Source: Fasciolopsis buskii
Taxonomy: Eukaryota; Platyhelminthes; Trematoda; Plagiorchiida; Fasciolidae
Length of the DNA: 64,000 nt
NCBI GenBank assembly: GCA_008360955.1
Contig: LUCM01004397.1
Coordinates: 1-64,000 of the forward strand
Reading direction: 5' to 3'
This document shows positions 46,276-60,229 of this stretch, one piece after another. The notes below the pieces were generated by a model. It ran no database searches, was not told the origin of the DNA, and saw only the letters and a list, made by a program, of their open reading frames with translations. The translations under genes and the position numbers were made by a program. How positions within the stretch are numbered: the stretch's first letter is position 1; each line of letters begins with the position of its first letter.

Positions 46276-47749
46276 GTGAGTTCGGTCTGTAATTGTTGCA
46301 TTCATTTACACAACTAGCACTGTTCGTGAATTTGTTGAGAATTTCGCTCCATTCACTTCATTCAAAGAAAAACAACCAGATACTTGTAAGTGTGCAGCGG
46401 TGACAAGTTGCTCGTCGCGTTTTCACGCAAAGATTTAACAGAGCGGGCCCCAGGGCACATTTCGATTTGTTTATTCCTCTGAACGAACAGGGTCGTTGGG
46501 TAGCTGTGGTGAATTTAATGCCTGACCGATTCAGATTATCATTCTAAAGAACAAAAATCCGTTTGTTCCATCTAAGTTTTCATGCTGAACCTTGATCTAA
46601 ACACAACCTGAAATGCGCATACATTTCTAATATAATTCGTTTTTCTAACCATTATTTTGTATCTTGCAGGCGCCATTGATTGAAACGCTCTATGGGCAGT
46701 CTGTTGAATCGATGTTTCGGGACTGCACTAAATTGGTTAAATGTTTCCATATTTTTAAAGGTTTTCCTACTAATCTGTACCTGTTTAGCTGAGATTCCTT
46801 TTGGGACTCAATAAAAATGTTCACATTACCCTGTTACTAAATCTCGATCACGAACCATTTGAATTTGGTCGGTGAACAGTAATAAATATACCGTTTCTTG
46901 TTATTCGAAAGGATTTGTGTTAGGAGCCAACTGAGTTAAGGACTACATATTCCATCACGTATACCTCTTAGTTTTTTTCAGCATGCAAATGACTTTGTTT
47001 GTGTATACACTTAAACTTCAGTCAAAAAGTATGTCGTCATGGCCACTGCAACAACAGGGAATTTGAGTGAAAAATTAATAATTTAAACGTCTCTTGGAAA
47101 TGGAATAATAAGAGAAAGAACGTGATGCACTAAAGTTGGAGTATGACCCAGTAAATGCTTACTCTTTCGATGTTAGTATGCAGACCAAAATGGGAACAAT
47201 AAAGGTTTTGCATTTAATGGTGTGCTCGTTGATATAACAGAAATTAGAAGCCGCTGTTGAATGAAGTTGACAGAAGGGCAAGGAACGGTGCACAGGATGT
47301 TCTTTCTAGTGGTGAGCAAAATTAGTTCAAGATTCACTGGGCCTGGCCATAAAGGTTAGCCGTTTTATGTGATTGACAGAAACTGTTCTGGTTATTAAAA
47401 GATAAGTGCAAAGGATTTCGAAGTCCAGCTTGAAGGGAACGGAGATTATTAAGGAGAAGCAGCAAGACAATTGGGAGAATATTGGCAAACAGTTGACGAT
47501 AAGTTATTTGGTCTGAAACCTAATATCGAAGCGTGAAACGACGCCCATTGTATTTTGCAAACACAACGTATCATTATTCCTAGATACTTGTCACAGCCAA
47601 CTTTAAGAAGGTTGAGAGATCTTTTGCCAACGATTCAACTTTTCGTGGGAAATTTAGATTGATTTGCGGTTAAGTCGTACTCTGAAAACTTTGTCGGATT
47701 CAACTGGAAAGTAAACTTATTCAAGGTATTAAGTACCTGGGGTTTCTTC

Positions 47750-48120
47750 TTTTGACTCCATTGAATTGCCAGTCTTTCAGGTCGAGTAGCTCAAAATACC
47801 CTCATATTGGTACTTCAATTCATGAGCAATTAAGGTGCCAGCAATGTCACCGACGCAAATGGAAAATAAAAATGGGGAACCCTGAAACTGGAGCACATCA
47901 AAGTTTCTGACTAGGGGCTTAGAGCTAGTCTCGTTGATCCCATTAAACACCACTCTTTCAATTATATAGTCAGTCCGTGCCGCAAGTGCTTGTTGTATGT
48001 TTAGAAATCACTATAATTTGCAATGATATAATCAAATAGGATATGCCCGAATGCTTTCGCCTCTTAATATTTTTGGTTATTAGGTAAACGAGTCAAATTC
48101 TTTCTAAAGAAATGTACGCG
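47750..48120 (-). mobile_element. CR1-like reverse transcriptase fragment, antisense (decayed)
   Basis: On minus the translation gives AKAFGHILFDYI near 48060-48020 (family KAFD-x-x-x-H-x-x-L) and VVFNGINETSSKPL, VLQFQGSPFLFSICVGDIAG at about 47960-47840, resembling the CR1/Jockey GVPQGSVLGPLLFxIYxNDI motif with changes. No other element part was recognised. Confidence 0.55.
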
Positions 48121-51100
48121 ATCGTGCCACGATAGTAATCTCAGGCATTTTCGGAGCAGTGAACCCAAGGGCTACTGATAAGAAACATTATACGGCAGCT
48201 GCTAGCTTTCTGGAGTTTGTGTAGAATTGATAATAACAGACTTCCAGGATTCGGAAATGGGACAGTAGTACAAATGGTGGCTGATAATAAGCATTATCTT
48301 CGAGAATAAATGGTCTGACTCATTCTTTGAATGTAGAAAGAGGATTATCCTGATCTGCTGCAAATGCTTTTTTTCCTGTTGTATAGTATTTTAAATTTGT
48401 CTGCATTGATAAACGGTCTCAGTGAACTAAATCAGGGCAGTAATGCGCATTTGAAAGAAAAGGATCAGTTAGTGGTAGAACTAAAGTTACGTTTGTTTAT
48501 GTCACCACGAAGACTGGAGTGATCATATGTTTGTGGTACTGGAGGGAATTAAGGCCTTTTAGTGAACTTTGTTGCCATTAATTACAAGGATTTAACTACC
48601 AATGAAAACTTCGAGGTGTCCATACTCAGCTTTCAATGACTGGAAATCGTATTTTACATCACATTGATCACGAAACGCGTGCGTTCAGTGCTCCGTCGTA
48701 CACATGGATCTTAGGTAGGAATTTTTTTAACTTCCTTTACACCCCGGAGTTGTCTTCACTGGTTAAATCAAAGTGCTTCTTGGATACTAATAAAGGCACG
48801 AAAACTAGCTGGAAAAATTCGCATGGAAGAAAAGGACCAAGAAAGTAGTTCCACTTGAATTGGTTGAGAGGAAAATTGTTTGACGAAAATGTGTGAAGGG
48901 GAAACATTTCCTGTTTGAGCATATGTGGAGAACCAAACTCTTTTTATATGCGCAAATGGACATCTTCGTGATCTGTCCTGCATTATTTTCTAGCCTCGTG
49001 GTACCAAAACACCCTTCATTTGGAAAGAATAATTCACCTGGTGGTTTAAACAAGATATATGGTCACAAATCTCACGTATTAGTTGGGTACTGATTTGCAT
49101 AATTTGTGAATTTTGTAAGTGATCAACGGCCTTAATTTTTTTTAAAGTGGGCATTGAAATACCGTACATGTATGAATGATTGTTATTCATAAAATATTTG
49201 TTAATATTCAGTCAGATAACAAATAAAAAAATAGTGCAGGCAAGGAAATGCTGCGCAGGCCGAAGGTTTGGTTGTTATTTGTATAAACCAAATGTGGAAA
49301 TCATACCAATATGGGAATCTAGATGGCCTAAGTGGATCTCAGGTCTCATGTAAAATATGAATTTAAAAAGGTTTGCAACTTCACACATTATTCATTAAAT
49401 GGTAACAACACAAAGGTCCACATCACTGCATTTATAGAAAGTCCGGAAAAAGATTTTGTTTCACTGTATGTAAATGTATTTTCGCCTTTCACGCAATTCT
49501 TTTTATAGTGGGTTTTTCACTTCATTTCCATGGAAAATAAATGAATTGAACTATCGTTATTTTTCGTTGGCATTATAAACATGTTCGGCAAGGTTTTCAT
49601 ACGTAAAATATGGTCTTGCTCTGTCTCTACAGCATTTAATGGTGCCGTAGCCGTTTGTTGGTCCGATGCTAATCAGGAAGTAAATGTATGTAGGTAATGT
49701 TTTTCAGCCGTTCGGTGGAAGCGGCACTGTAGCTATGCATTATAGTGGTTCAGTTCAATTCTTCCGAATTCTCCGTAACGAAATCGGGGAGTAATAATTT
49801 TGCACGGAAACACTTGGATTGTTCGACAGATCGGAAACCGTTGCTGTTGCCTCTTTTACGGACAAAGAATGGGCTAGTAAATGCTTCTCTTCCTGTTTTA
49901 CAAGGAGTATAATGTCCACTAAATAAGACACGAAAAACATACATGTGCTGCGTTTATCCGAGAATTTCGATATCTTTTTATTTATTTTGGCAGTCGATTT
50001 GTTTTGTTAACGGATGCAGAGTCTGCTAGTTTTTTATACTCATGACTTCTGAGGATTCATTTTCGACTGGAGCTTTTGGGTAGCCACTACTCATCCGTTT
50101 TGATATTCTAAGTCGTAAAATATTACAGCGAAGCACGACAATTGGTCAGAGATGCAGTCTAACCAGTACGAGGTTTGCGAAAATCTCTTGGAAAATGGCA
50201 TCTCACCGCCAATTAAAAGACATTCTGAAACATTGGTTAGCTTGCGGATTAATCCACTATATTACGGCTTATTCAGACTCCATTGGAAACAGGAAATTGT
50301 TCGTTATTTATCCATTATTTGACCTCTGACATCACGGCAACTTTGGGAGATAGAGATTATACTATTCCTTCCTACCGGGATTAACATTGGTTCTAAAATT
50401 TATTTCATACCCACACCTCCACCCCTAATACGCGCACTAAGCGAGCTTGCATACACTGTCAATATGGATTCGAAATTCACATTCACAAGGGAATATACCG
50501 TAGATAGTACCTGCGTTACAACGTTAGTGAAGTCCATGTTTGAAGAGCTATATAATGTAATAAACGATTATTCAGATTATATATATATGTATATACATAT
50601 AGTTTTGTCAACTTTATTGTTTCGGAGTTCTTCAGCAACCGATCTATGAAGTTCGGAAAGCGTATTGCTTAATTTATTACTGACTTGAAAAAACTATTTT
50701 AATATTTGAGGTTTAGCTAAAATTAATCAACTGATTTTTAATAATTTACTTGAACGGTGCAAAACGCAAACAAGTCTCCTCTGCCCATTTACTTAAAACA
50801 CAGTCCAGATAAGGAGCATAGTGGTGTTTATCGCCGGTGTCTGAAACACAACACCCATGTATAACCCGATTATATCAGAACTTTTCTCAACTTGAGTTTT
50901 CTGCTATTCCTGAAAAATGGTGTGACTTGGCTTGTTCCGTAATTTGATGATCCTTCCACACTCGTATGAACTGGAAGATAGACCCGAAATGACTTTTAGT
51001 AGTAGCCAGTCTCCCTAACAATTCACGGGTGGCCCCAACCGTTACTTAACCACTGGTCAGATGTGTAATTGGAAAAGGCTTTTATCAGTTCCTGAATAAA

Positions 51101-51494
51101 CATATATCGTATTGGGTTCTAATATTCGTTTTCTGTTGCACGCAACCACTCAACTTCTCCTTCCATGGGTTGAACATTTTTTGCTTGTACCTTCTCATCT
51201 TCCAAGCGATTGGCTCACTGAATGCCGTTACTTATTGTTGTTGTCGTTTATGTTTTCGTGTCAAGAGTTTCGTAAATTATTCACCACACACTGTTGATGT
51301 TCCGCTTGCCATTGTAATGCCTCGTAACACAAAATGGCTCTTTTTCTGTTAGTTGTGAAATATTGATAGTACACACCAATTAAATGTCTTACGGAAATTG
51401 CACCTTTCACTCTAGCTATCCAGTTGTGATCATTCCAGTGCAGGAACTCAATATCTAACATTTGTGTTAAATAATGCTTTGAAAACCAGTCATG

Positions 51495-51545
51495 CAATCA
51501 GATGGCTAAGGTGTTCAATTCATGTTCGAATCCTGATTTTGGCTT
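51495..51545 (+). repeat. Possible SINE-like tRNA box
   Basis: CAGATGGCTAAGGTGTTCAA is followed by a B-box-like GTTCGAATCCTG, as in tRNA-derived SINE heads. The body downstream does not match the other SINE copies, so it may be another family or chance. Confidence 0.35.
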
Positions 51546-52899
51546 TGTGTGCTGTGTGCCCGCACCGATACCGTTTTATATCCGGACTAAAACGGCTTTA
51601 ATATTTTAATGAGCTGAAGGTCGATGAAACGTGATTAATTATTTCCTACTAAGACCGAATCTCATTTTACTGAAGCCAACAGAAATCTTCTTTTACTATC
51701 ACCAATCACAATGCCGACAGCGTGGACGTGTTAAACGTTCATTTTGCTAAAATAATGTCACAAATTAAGAGAATTTTCCATATTAGCTAGTCTGATAAAA
51801 TCCGCCTATTTAAGAGGTTCATCTTAAGAAACTAGGTTTTGTTACTTATTTGAATGGCTTTAATGAATCTGGGTCTTCCACTTCTTCATCTACAGTTACT
51901 CCAGCCCTGTTAGGGCTGATTAACAAGGCATATCCGTTTCCCACTAACTATGAAGTGAACTTTGGATAAGCGGTTTTGAGTTGAATATCATAGACCTCAC
52001 CATATATATCACGGTTTACAAGTTTTACACAACTTCACTCTAACGGCAAACACCAGTTTTCTGCGTTTGATGGGCATTCTAAGCAAAACAAAGTATTTTG
52101 AGCACGACCCATGATGTTTGCCTACCTGCCCAGGGAGATTATTGGTAAATTTGTAATGATGAGAAAAGTTCTAAATCATGTGCGGCGGACATGCATCATT
52201 GCTGTTTCCCAACGGTTTATATGGCCCGATTTGATGAACCCAATCAATTATGCCCATTAGGTACTGAATTATTCCTACTAAAATTGTCTGTCTACCAATG
52301 GCTATTAGTGACAGTATGCATGGATACTTTCGAAATTTTGACATTTTCCCAGGTTCTGATGCTTTCTTCTTTCGCTTTTGCCAAAATTTTACTGATAACT
52401 GAGATGGAAACCATGTCAAACTTTTCGCAAATTCTATTATGCATTGACCTTAACAGTTATAATAATACGGTAGGGCGTGGTTATACCCAGCTTGAAAAAA
52501 AATGAGCAATTCAATTATTGATAAGTGATAGCCTGCCAAAATTGCATCAAATCCCGATCAAGGGAATAACCTGATGGTAATAAGAAGCATAGCGAAATGC
52601 ACCTAAAGATATTCATTGAGACTAATATTTGACACAAAAAACTGTTTATGCTTGTGCAGTATGCTGACCGAAGCCTTTTGGGCTTCTTGAATACGCCGAG
52701 GCTTTTCGATCTCAACTTAAGACGTTCATCGGGCTGCTGCATGAGAGGAGACAAGGTGAAACTTTAGTAGAGGCAAGATCTACTTATATCCAGTCTATGA
52801 TCGGTCAAAGGTACACTTTATCAGAACCATCGAAAATCTTTGCACTTTACAGTGAATTCCAGTCAGCTTCTGGTTAAAGTTGTTTTTTTCACATTCCAG

Positions 52900-53050
52900 T
52901 CGGTTACACCAAAGCTTACCAAAACCTGTCTCCGGATCCTCCTAGTGTGCGTGCATTATCCACAGTTACCATCTTGTCGTTAACTTCACAACTGTTGGTT
53001 CACGTCATTGTTCAACTGGGTGCCTTCATTGCTATTCGCATGCAGCCTTG
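52900..53050 (+). CDS. ATP13A-like: P5B ATPase exon 16: M7-M8 region
   Basis: The acceptor TTCACATTCCAG ends at 52899. Two bases complete the phenylalanine, then GYTKAYQNLSPDPPSVRALS, LTSQLLVHVIVQLGAF and RMQPW, fitting the P5B pattern (A/T)-x-x-L-x-x-x-RPP...Q-x-x-x-x...(Q)PW. It ends two bases into the tryptophan before GTAAGC at 53051, and exon 17 supplies the last G. Confidence 0.95.
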
Positions 53051-54659
53051 GTAAGCAAATTGATTCATGCAATTTGGTAAAAGCTTGTTTGCCAAATTGC
53101 GAACGTTCTGTGCTTTCTAAGACATCATTAAAATTCTGATGCTATTTGTGCACTCCAAATATGAAATTTCGAATTATTGTTAACTCAGAATGAAAACGGT
53201 GCCTATAGAAAGCCTTTTGGCTTTTTTCAGATCGGCAACTGAAACGAGGAGAATACCTCGCTACTAAGTTTACTAGATGATAAAAAGAGAGTTGTTCGTT
53301 TTTATACTATATATCGTGCGTACCCTCTGTTTAGCACGGCGTAAATTTACCCGATTCGCAATTTATTTTGCCGATTAACACTGCATCGCGAGCTGTGCCT
53401 CATACACTGGATGTTATTCTCGTTGGGAACTTCGCGCTTAGAGAAAATAGTATTCTTACAACAGAAAGTCCAATTACTGGTGGTATATCGTAAAATTGGT
53501 CATTTCCCAGAATGTATCGTTCTACGCTCTACTTTTGTGTGCACACACGATTCTTCTATTTGTTTTTTATTTAAAAATAATCATTGGGATTCATCTATGC
53601 AAAGTATGTAGTATTGTAGCCTACTTTGATTCTATGAGTTTACTTTATTGTTGTCATTCTTGGAGGAAAAAAATCAAATCTTCATCTTATTGGATGTGAT
53701 TGCACCTTTGGCAGCCCTATCGGACTTCAATGTTGCATTCGTGTATTTTTTTATAAGTTGGATCGTTTATAGTCCATGCGGAAATAGTATTTTGGAGAAC
53801 ATCAAGAAGCCATGCTCACCTCCGTCTTTGCTGTTTACAGATCTCTGGATTAAAAAATGTACAAAGAAAAGGGCGATGTACCATGCCGTGTTGACGTTCA
53901 AGAAACCGTAGTGACTTCCAGGTTAACCGAAGGAAAATGATATTGGACTTACAATCGTCCATGCTTAGTCTGCATCACGGTTCGGGCTCGATGAATTTGT
54001 ATTGCTGATGACTCATGGATTTCGCTGTCAGCGCTCCATAATGCACCAGTTGAAAATCGTATTAGACACTCTAATGCTAAACACCATTGAAAAGTATTTA
54101 TTTGAAGCAACCTAATCCCATTTGCACATGACGCAAGTATGAAGCACACAAAGGTTTACACGACGTGATCAATCAACTGCTTGCCAACGTTTATGCGAAT
54201 CTCTCCTGTGAGAGAATAATTGAGCTACTGAAATGTCTCGGATTGCAGCTATCCATGCGAGCTGGGAGGTTTGCACACCGCGAAATCCATTCGCGTAAAC
54301 CAAAACCGACTGAAGGCCAAAGCAATTCATATCCACCTTACCAGTGCTAATCCATATATTTAGGCACCGAGGCAACATTTCCAGGCTAAGCAAGGTGATG
54401 GCAGTTGGCTGCTCTTTTTTAATTCCGGTTTGGCTCGACGGAGGACATGGCAGAACCACTGTTGGCAACGTCTTTGGAGAATCTACAAAAGCCATTTGGC
54501 GCTGATACAGGGTGGCGTTTGAAGCGCGATCATACCACATAATTTCTGCCATATTACGGCGACACCAGTGGTCTAAACTTTCCGGACGTTCTGTATACTG
54601 TGTTTGGCCCACTGTCTCGTGGGTCAGACTTGCGTCAAAGTATCCGGTAAGGGTTCACA

Positions 54660-56830
54660 AATAATCCCTTCTCCACCCTTTCTTTGCGAATTTTCGTCCT
54701 CCCAGTGTAGGAACCACGCAAGATGCCACGAAGAACTGCAACTCCATAGGTTTGTCTTTCGGCGGTGTTAGTGGAATGGGAAGAAAATGTCTGCACGCAA
54801 TGCTTAAGTCTAAGCGTTTAGTTCACTTGGTTGCTTTGAATGCCCGCACGCAGAACAAGATAGGGCAACAATCTACCCTAGCTAGAACTCTTGGTCTTTC
54901 GAAAATAGGTGTATGTTGCGAATTTGAAGGGCTTGTCCAAGATGCCACTTCCATAATCACTCTTCGTAACCCAGGCATAACTTCATTCTCTCGCTTTACT
55001 CTTCGCGTGTCCGGTGATCCGGCTTCATGGTCAGACTTGCGTTGGAATCGCGTTAAGCATGCGAGCAGAGTGTGAACTATTTGACTGGATCCCTCCCCAC
55101 AGTCATCTGTGTACAGTTCGGTTGGACGATTCAGTGTGGTTGACTGGAGCGCCGTTGTTTGATCATCGTATTCATTTATTCATCCGTTTATTGCATCTCT
55201 ATTGATACCAGAGAAGAATTTCACCTGGATTTATCTCAACTATATGAAAATGTGCGTTCAACAGAAGTTGTGGTCATTGCTGGTGTCTTTACCGCTTAAC
55301 TTTGCCACTTAGCGGATACGGAGCGGCACATCGGAGGCCGATTTTGTATGTTTTTTCGGACCGTAGGCGGTTTGTGTCAAACTTTATCATGGGGTTCTGA
55401 TCACTGAGCTTGACGCTCGGATCGCGAATGTTTCATCACCAGTCCGGGCAATGTCAGCACATGTATCATCTCGGGTGCTGATGAAACTTTTGACACCTAA
55501 ACACCGAGTCCATCAGAACACCGGAGAACTCAACAACTTGAGCTACGATTAACGAAAAATTTCAAATCCATTGAGACCAATTTTCATCATAAGAGATGAC
55601 ATCAGCTCGCATGATCTCTCCTTCGCTTTCACAGTGTTCCATCCAGATTGATCGCCTTGCTATTGATTACCAGTGGTGTTCATCAATCGAAGGTTGTCGA
55701 CCATTCCGATCCACACCTGTGGACTCTGATCATGATTTTTTTCGTGCTTGCTTTTGTTTACGCTTAGTTTATGGTCACAATAACTAAATTTACGCGTCCT
55801 GCGTAGCCGATTCCTAGCTTTGATCTCCAACTTTAGCCGAGTCGAGCGTTAGGCAAAACAATTTAGCTAGCTGTTTAGTTATCCCGCTGCCACAGTGGAG
55901 CGCCTACGTTTGCTTGCAAGTAAATTAATATGGATAGATACGAGCCATCCACCATGAATTGAGGTGATCAAAGCGATAGATATTCCTAAATGGCATATGC
56001 GAGGTGGGCTAAATGGACAGTCTTCGTTTTTCTTCAACGACGGTGGCGAAATATTAACAGCCGAGTTTACAAAACTCTTGGGTTCAATCCGGGCAAGGAG
56101 TAATCCTAAGGACTGGAGTGAATCGGTGATTTTACGGACTTATAAGAAGGCTACTAGGCCCTCATATGCGAATCATATGGGAATGGGTTTGCTAAGCATC
56201 CCATCCGAACTTGTCGTGAGCATTATTCTCCGCCGGTTATCTAGTGCCCGTGCAAGTTGTACGCGTGAAAACCAAACCGGTTTCCTTTCGAGTCGGAGTC
56301 ATATTGACCAAGTCTTCACTCTGCGATAGAAACTGGAGGAAAAAGAATATCCCCGTAGACCCACGCTGTCTGTCTGAATTAGTTTGGAAGAGGCGTTCAA
56401 TTCCGTCCATCGTGCAATTCTGTGGCGCTGCCTCTCACTGAAGGATGTGACAGGAAAATTCACTTCATTTTCCCCACCTGTATTGAGACAGACGAATCCG
56501 AATTGGTGCTTCCGTTGATCTTTCATTCAAGTTCACCACGATAAGTGGCATTCACAGGGTTACCCCTTTCGACTCGATCTTTTTAACTTTTTCATTGAGT
56601 TGATAACAAAACAGAAACGTGATATCGATGTTTTAGTAAACAGAGAACCGTCTAACTTCGAATATGTGGACAATGTTGGGCTACTTAGTGGGGATCTATG
56701 TAACTTTCAGGTTTTTCTGGATCGTTTGAATGACAACGTATGCATGTTTGGGATGCGTTTTTCAACTCCGACAAGTGCAATGGTGTAGCAATATTGCATT
56801 GGGTCGAAGTCGAGCCTACTTCTTGCAGGT
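54660..56830 (+). mobile_element. RTE-clade retrotransposon, endonuclease plus RT, degenerate, with nested insertion
   Basis: Collinear RTE signal: LNARTQNKIGQQSTLARTLG, IGVCCEFEGLVQDATSII and FTLRVSGDPASW (54820-55030), FDWIPPHSHLCTVRLDDSV (about 55078-55134), RSTEVVVIAGVFTA and DTERHIGGRF (55250-55345), then after an insertion TNFHHKR (55581) and QIDRLAIDYQWCSSIEGC with SDHDFFRA (55645-55755). The reverse transcriptase follows: NPKDWSESVILRTYKK, RENQTGFLSSRSHIDQVFTL (55950-56330), EEAFNSVHRAIL and FEYVDNVGLLSGDL (YADD mutated to YVDN). Inactive. Confidence 0.88.
55380..55575. repeat. Inverted pair of Penelope-like tails nested in the RTE copy
   Basis: On minus, 55460-55385 reads GGTGATGAAACATTCGCGAT and continues to ATCAGAACCCCATGA. 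On plus, 55480-55575 reads GGTGCTGATGAAAC and continues to GAGCTACGATTAACG and TTTCAAATCC. Both match consecutive parts of the tail of the 11.4-kb Penelope-like element (GCTGATAATGAAACGC, AAAACCCCATGG, GGCTACGACTAACG, TTTTCAAATC). The two halves meet head to head near 55465. They interrupt the endonuclease reading of the RTE, so they inserted into it. Confidence 0.7.
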
Positions 56831-59800
56831 AAAAAAAATGGGCGAGTTATGCAGGTTTTTTTGATTGAGCAGTTGTCGTATATACTGTGAAATATCTTTG
56901 TGCATACAGAAGGTTTTATTGAAATTCACCAAACTGAGGCACCTGTAACGATCAAAGGTCCAGTATATGCAGCAGCAGTGAGGTCAGTGTTTCTAATATG
57001 GCCCAAAAACATAGGAGTGGAGGGAGTAGGGTGTCCGAAGACGTCCGCTCTTTTTAATATTGGTAGAATAGCATGGGAGGATTTTGTCGGTAACTCAAAG
57101 GCTGCGTCAAGTTGTACAGCCATATAGTTAGGGAGAGATTTAGAACGCGGGCATGTCACTGATTGCGATAACGAGCCATACTGCCTTTTGCTTCCAATCG
57201 CTGTTTGGCTAATTCTCGCGGATGCGAACCCAGCAGTCTGACTACACAAACTACTATGATGGTTAAAATTTTCGTTCTTTTTTGTCATATCATCACTTGA
57301 TCACCTGGACCTATCCAACCATTACCTACCTCTGAAAACAGGGTACAACGAGGCAGGTGTTCCTTGAGTATATAAAAATATGTCCCAATCATTAATCTAT
57401 TCACATTCGATGCCTCTTCTAAAGATTAGACCATAAAGCTCAGTACCTTGACCCAACCTCTGAGTTACTGAATGATTCTCCCCTCACGTACTCTAAGATT
57501 GGCGGTTTCCACTCAAAGCGAACTAATATCAGTACCCCTATTCTGTTTTCCATTATCAACTCAACGGCAAATTTAAGAATCAAAAGTGCAACGAGACAAC
57601 GCTGACGAACACCAGTCCTCGCAGTGCTTGGGTCGGTATGTGAAATCTGGACACTAGGAATAGATCGTCAGTAGTTTTCAGTTTTTGCGATCGTTTACCT
57701 TGGACCATAGTTCTCTGGTTTTTTCTGCCTCACGCCACCATCTCAGCAATTGAAAAAAATACATTGAGAACAGTGAAAGATAAAATTCCTCGACAAAAAT
57801 ACACTGAGTGGAACGTTTTCGTGTGTTCTGAAGAGCATAAAAGAGGTTTACCAGAAGAAGTGAAAAAAAGGCTAGGTGCTGTGTCGACCAGGATTGCACA
57901 TATGGTCTCGCCGACCTTCTTTAATAAAGCTGGTAAAACTTAGGTTCTACAATCTTTTGGGACGGCAACAGAATGACAAATGCTACGAAGCAGCTGTTAG
58001 TAGTTTCAGATGGGGTCCCATCCTCACCGAGAGACTTCTTGTTTTACGTTATCTGGACGGCTAAGATGAGTTCCGACTGGTCAGGAGGCTGGAGACCAAC
58101 TTCAAATTGATTACGTTGTCTGATGTTACATACATGGACCATATGGTGATGTCATTATGAAACTGGCTGAATTGTTCGACTCATCTTTTAATTTTCCGTT
58201 GGCATTCCGATATGGGGCGGCCACTAGCATTGCGTTTCGTACAGGTGTTGGGTTGCCCCTTCTCCAAAAGGAGCAAGAGCTGGAAGACTTCCCAACATTA
58301 CTTGCCGTAGTCTACGATTTTTTGCCAATATCGTTTTCGGGCGGTTTTCACTGAACGTTTAGGTTCACGCTGAAGGGTTTGGTAACTGGTGAGTTGCACA
58401 GTCTCACGTCGGCAGCCTTAGCGCAGAAATGAAGAATTCCCATAGATATCTAGTCCTTTTTGTTCCATAGCGTTTTGCCTATCTATTCAGAGGACACGCT
58501 GGCGATGGACATATTTAACCTAGGTCAAAACTCATTTGTGCTACCATCTCCATCGATCTCGGTTAGTTTATATGTAATCGCGTTTACTAGGGTTTGAACC
58601 TTGTCCAGGATTGTTAGCTCGAGTTATGCCATACGGACGAGCTTTCTGCCTTCTCGACAGATGGAGCTCGAAGCGTGTGCGTACTATTGTGCTTTCCGTG
58701 TGGTTGGTGTTTTCTTTATGCCACAAAGGTATGTTCTGTAGTGCTCAGTCGATGATGATCAACAAGAACACATAAAGATGTCTTTGGAATGCCACGTCAG
58801 CGGATGTCTTTTTGGATGTTTAAAGCAGTTGTTAATGACTATCAATCCACTGACATTCGCCAACGTGAATAAGCGGTTGTAATTTTCGGGTCGCTCACCT
58901 GGACAAAATCTCTTAATATGTGATGAATATGTTCATCTCGTGCGGGAGTTCTAATCCCCTGCAATTAGTGGGAATTGTCTTCTATTCCGTTATGATGCAT
59001 TTGCTAGGGTGGGCCTGTGTGACGAACATGAATACATTGGCTTCCGGAGTTAATTCAGTGCACTTCGGATATACGGGCAACATCAAACACAATTTTAGGT
59101 GCGCATGAAAACGTATTGGTTATTTGTATCCAGGACAGTTATAATGTTGCAGCCGGTTATATGGATTCGGGATTTAGCGCCTAAGTTTTGGCTTTCACCT
59201 CGCCCACTGGCAAACCCCTATGAGTATTGCTTACCGGGAACGCCGTAGCGTGGTCAAAGAATACTGTGAAGACGAATTCCATGAAGATACTTTGGATTAG
59301 TTTGCGGTTTGACGTCTTCAGCGCCACCCTGCTTTTTCTCGAGGTCTCAGATTTAACCAGGGCACAATCAAGTGCTACCGATCAGGTGGTTCATAGGCCT
59401 ATTGTTAGCAGTATAACTGTCAGAAACGTCCAACGCGTCCGGATTGATCCTGGTGCATGGTTTCTGGTGACTCACTAGGGGATCATTCGCTATCCGGTAG
59501 AACTACCTGGAACCCAGGGATCCACGCAACCTTTTTGGTTGGACGGATTCTCTTGGTAGCCGTTAAATTCATCATATCTCGTTCCGCCCATTGGGGAATA
59601 TCCATTCTCGCGTGCCAGACATCATCTCACAAAGGATTTTAGTCTCAACATGGTTTAGCCCGTCTTTTGAGCAGTTTGCTAGGGTGTGGCCGCTCACGCC
59701 TATCTAAGCCCTTTGTAGCCACGGATGGGAACTGAGCGGCTGGTGTAGACCGAATACATGGAAGATACTCCAAGGTGCTATTCATCTTAGGTACCTAAGA

Positions 59801-60229
59801 ATGCTTCACCGCCGAAGGTTAGGAAAAAATTTACCGTTAATTTTTATTCTTTCGTTTTCCGTTAACCAATTTTAGTACAGTGTGACATTAAAGCGTAGGG
59901 CAACATTTTTATTTCTTTAGTGATTGATCGAAATCTACTGTTAGCATGCTACAGATACCTGTAGCCCCATATCACGTACACTTTGGCATGTTCTTCGGTG
60001 CGTTTAGGAATCGACTGTCTGTGTGAGTGAAGCAGCGATGGCAGCTGACCGTAAGACAGGCAAATTTCATTCCAAGTAATAACAGAATGCAAATAAGGAA
60101 GAATGTGCTTGGTGAAACAGCTGAACAAATTGGAGTACAGCTGTTGGATTAATCCACCTGTAAACAATTCAACGTGAGATATCAACGACCAAGCCCTCTC
60201 CCGAAATTTATACGCTTTCGATTTTCCTC

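Larger units (their letters stand above)
46276..52899. other. Intron 15, about 6.6 kb
   Basis: Mostly featureless AT-rich sequence. An antisense CR1-like fragment lies at about 47750-48120 and a possible SINE-like tRNA box at 51495-51540. Repeated overlapping short frames on minus at 48740-49050 show no recognisable domain. An AT run lies at 50578-50600. Confidence 0.6.

Noticed and set aside
48740..49050. Three overlapping minus frames suggesting coding
   Set aside because: They are the same low-stop stretch read in several frames, with no recognisable motif.
54169..54612. 147-codon minus frame as a gene
   Set aside because: Lies just upstream of an RTE copy in GC-richer repeat-like DNA and matches nothing recognised; more likely element leader sequence or chance.
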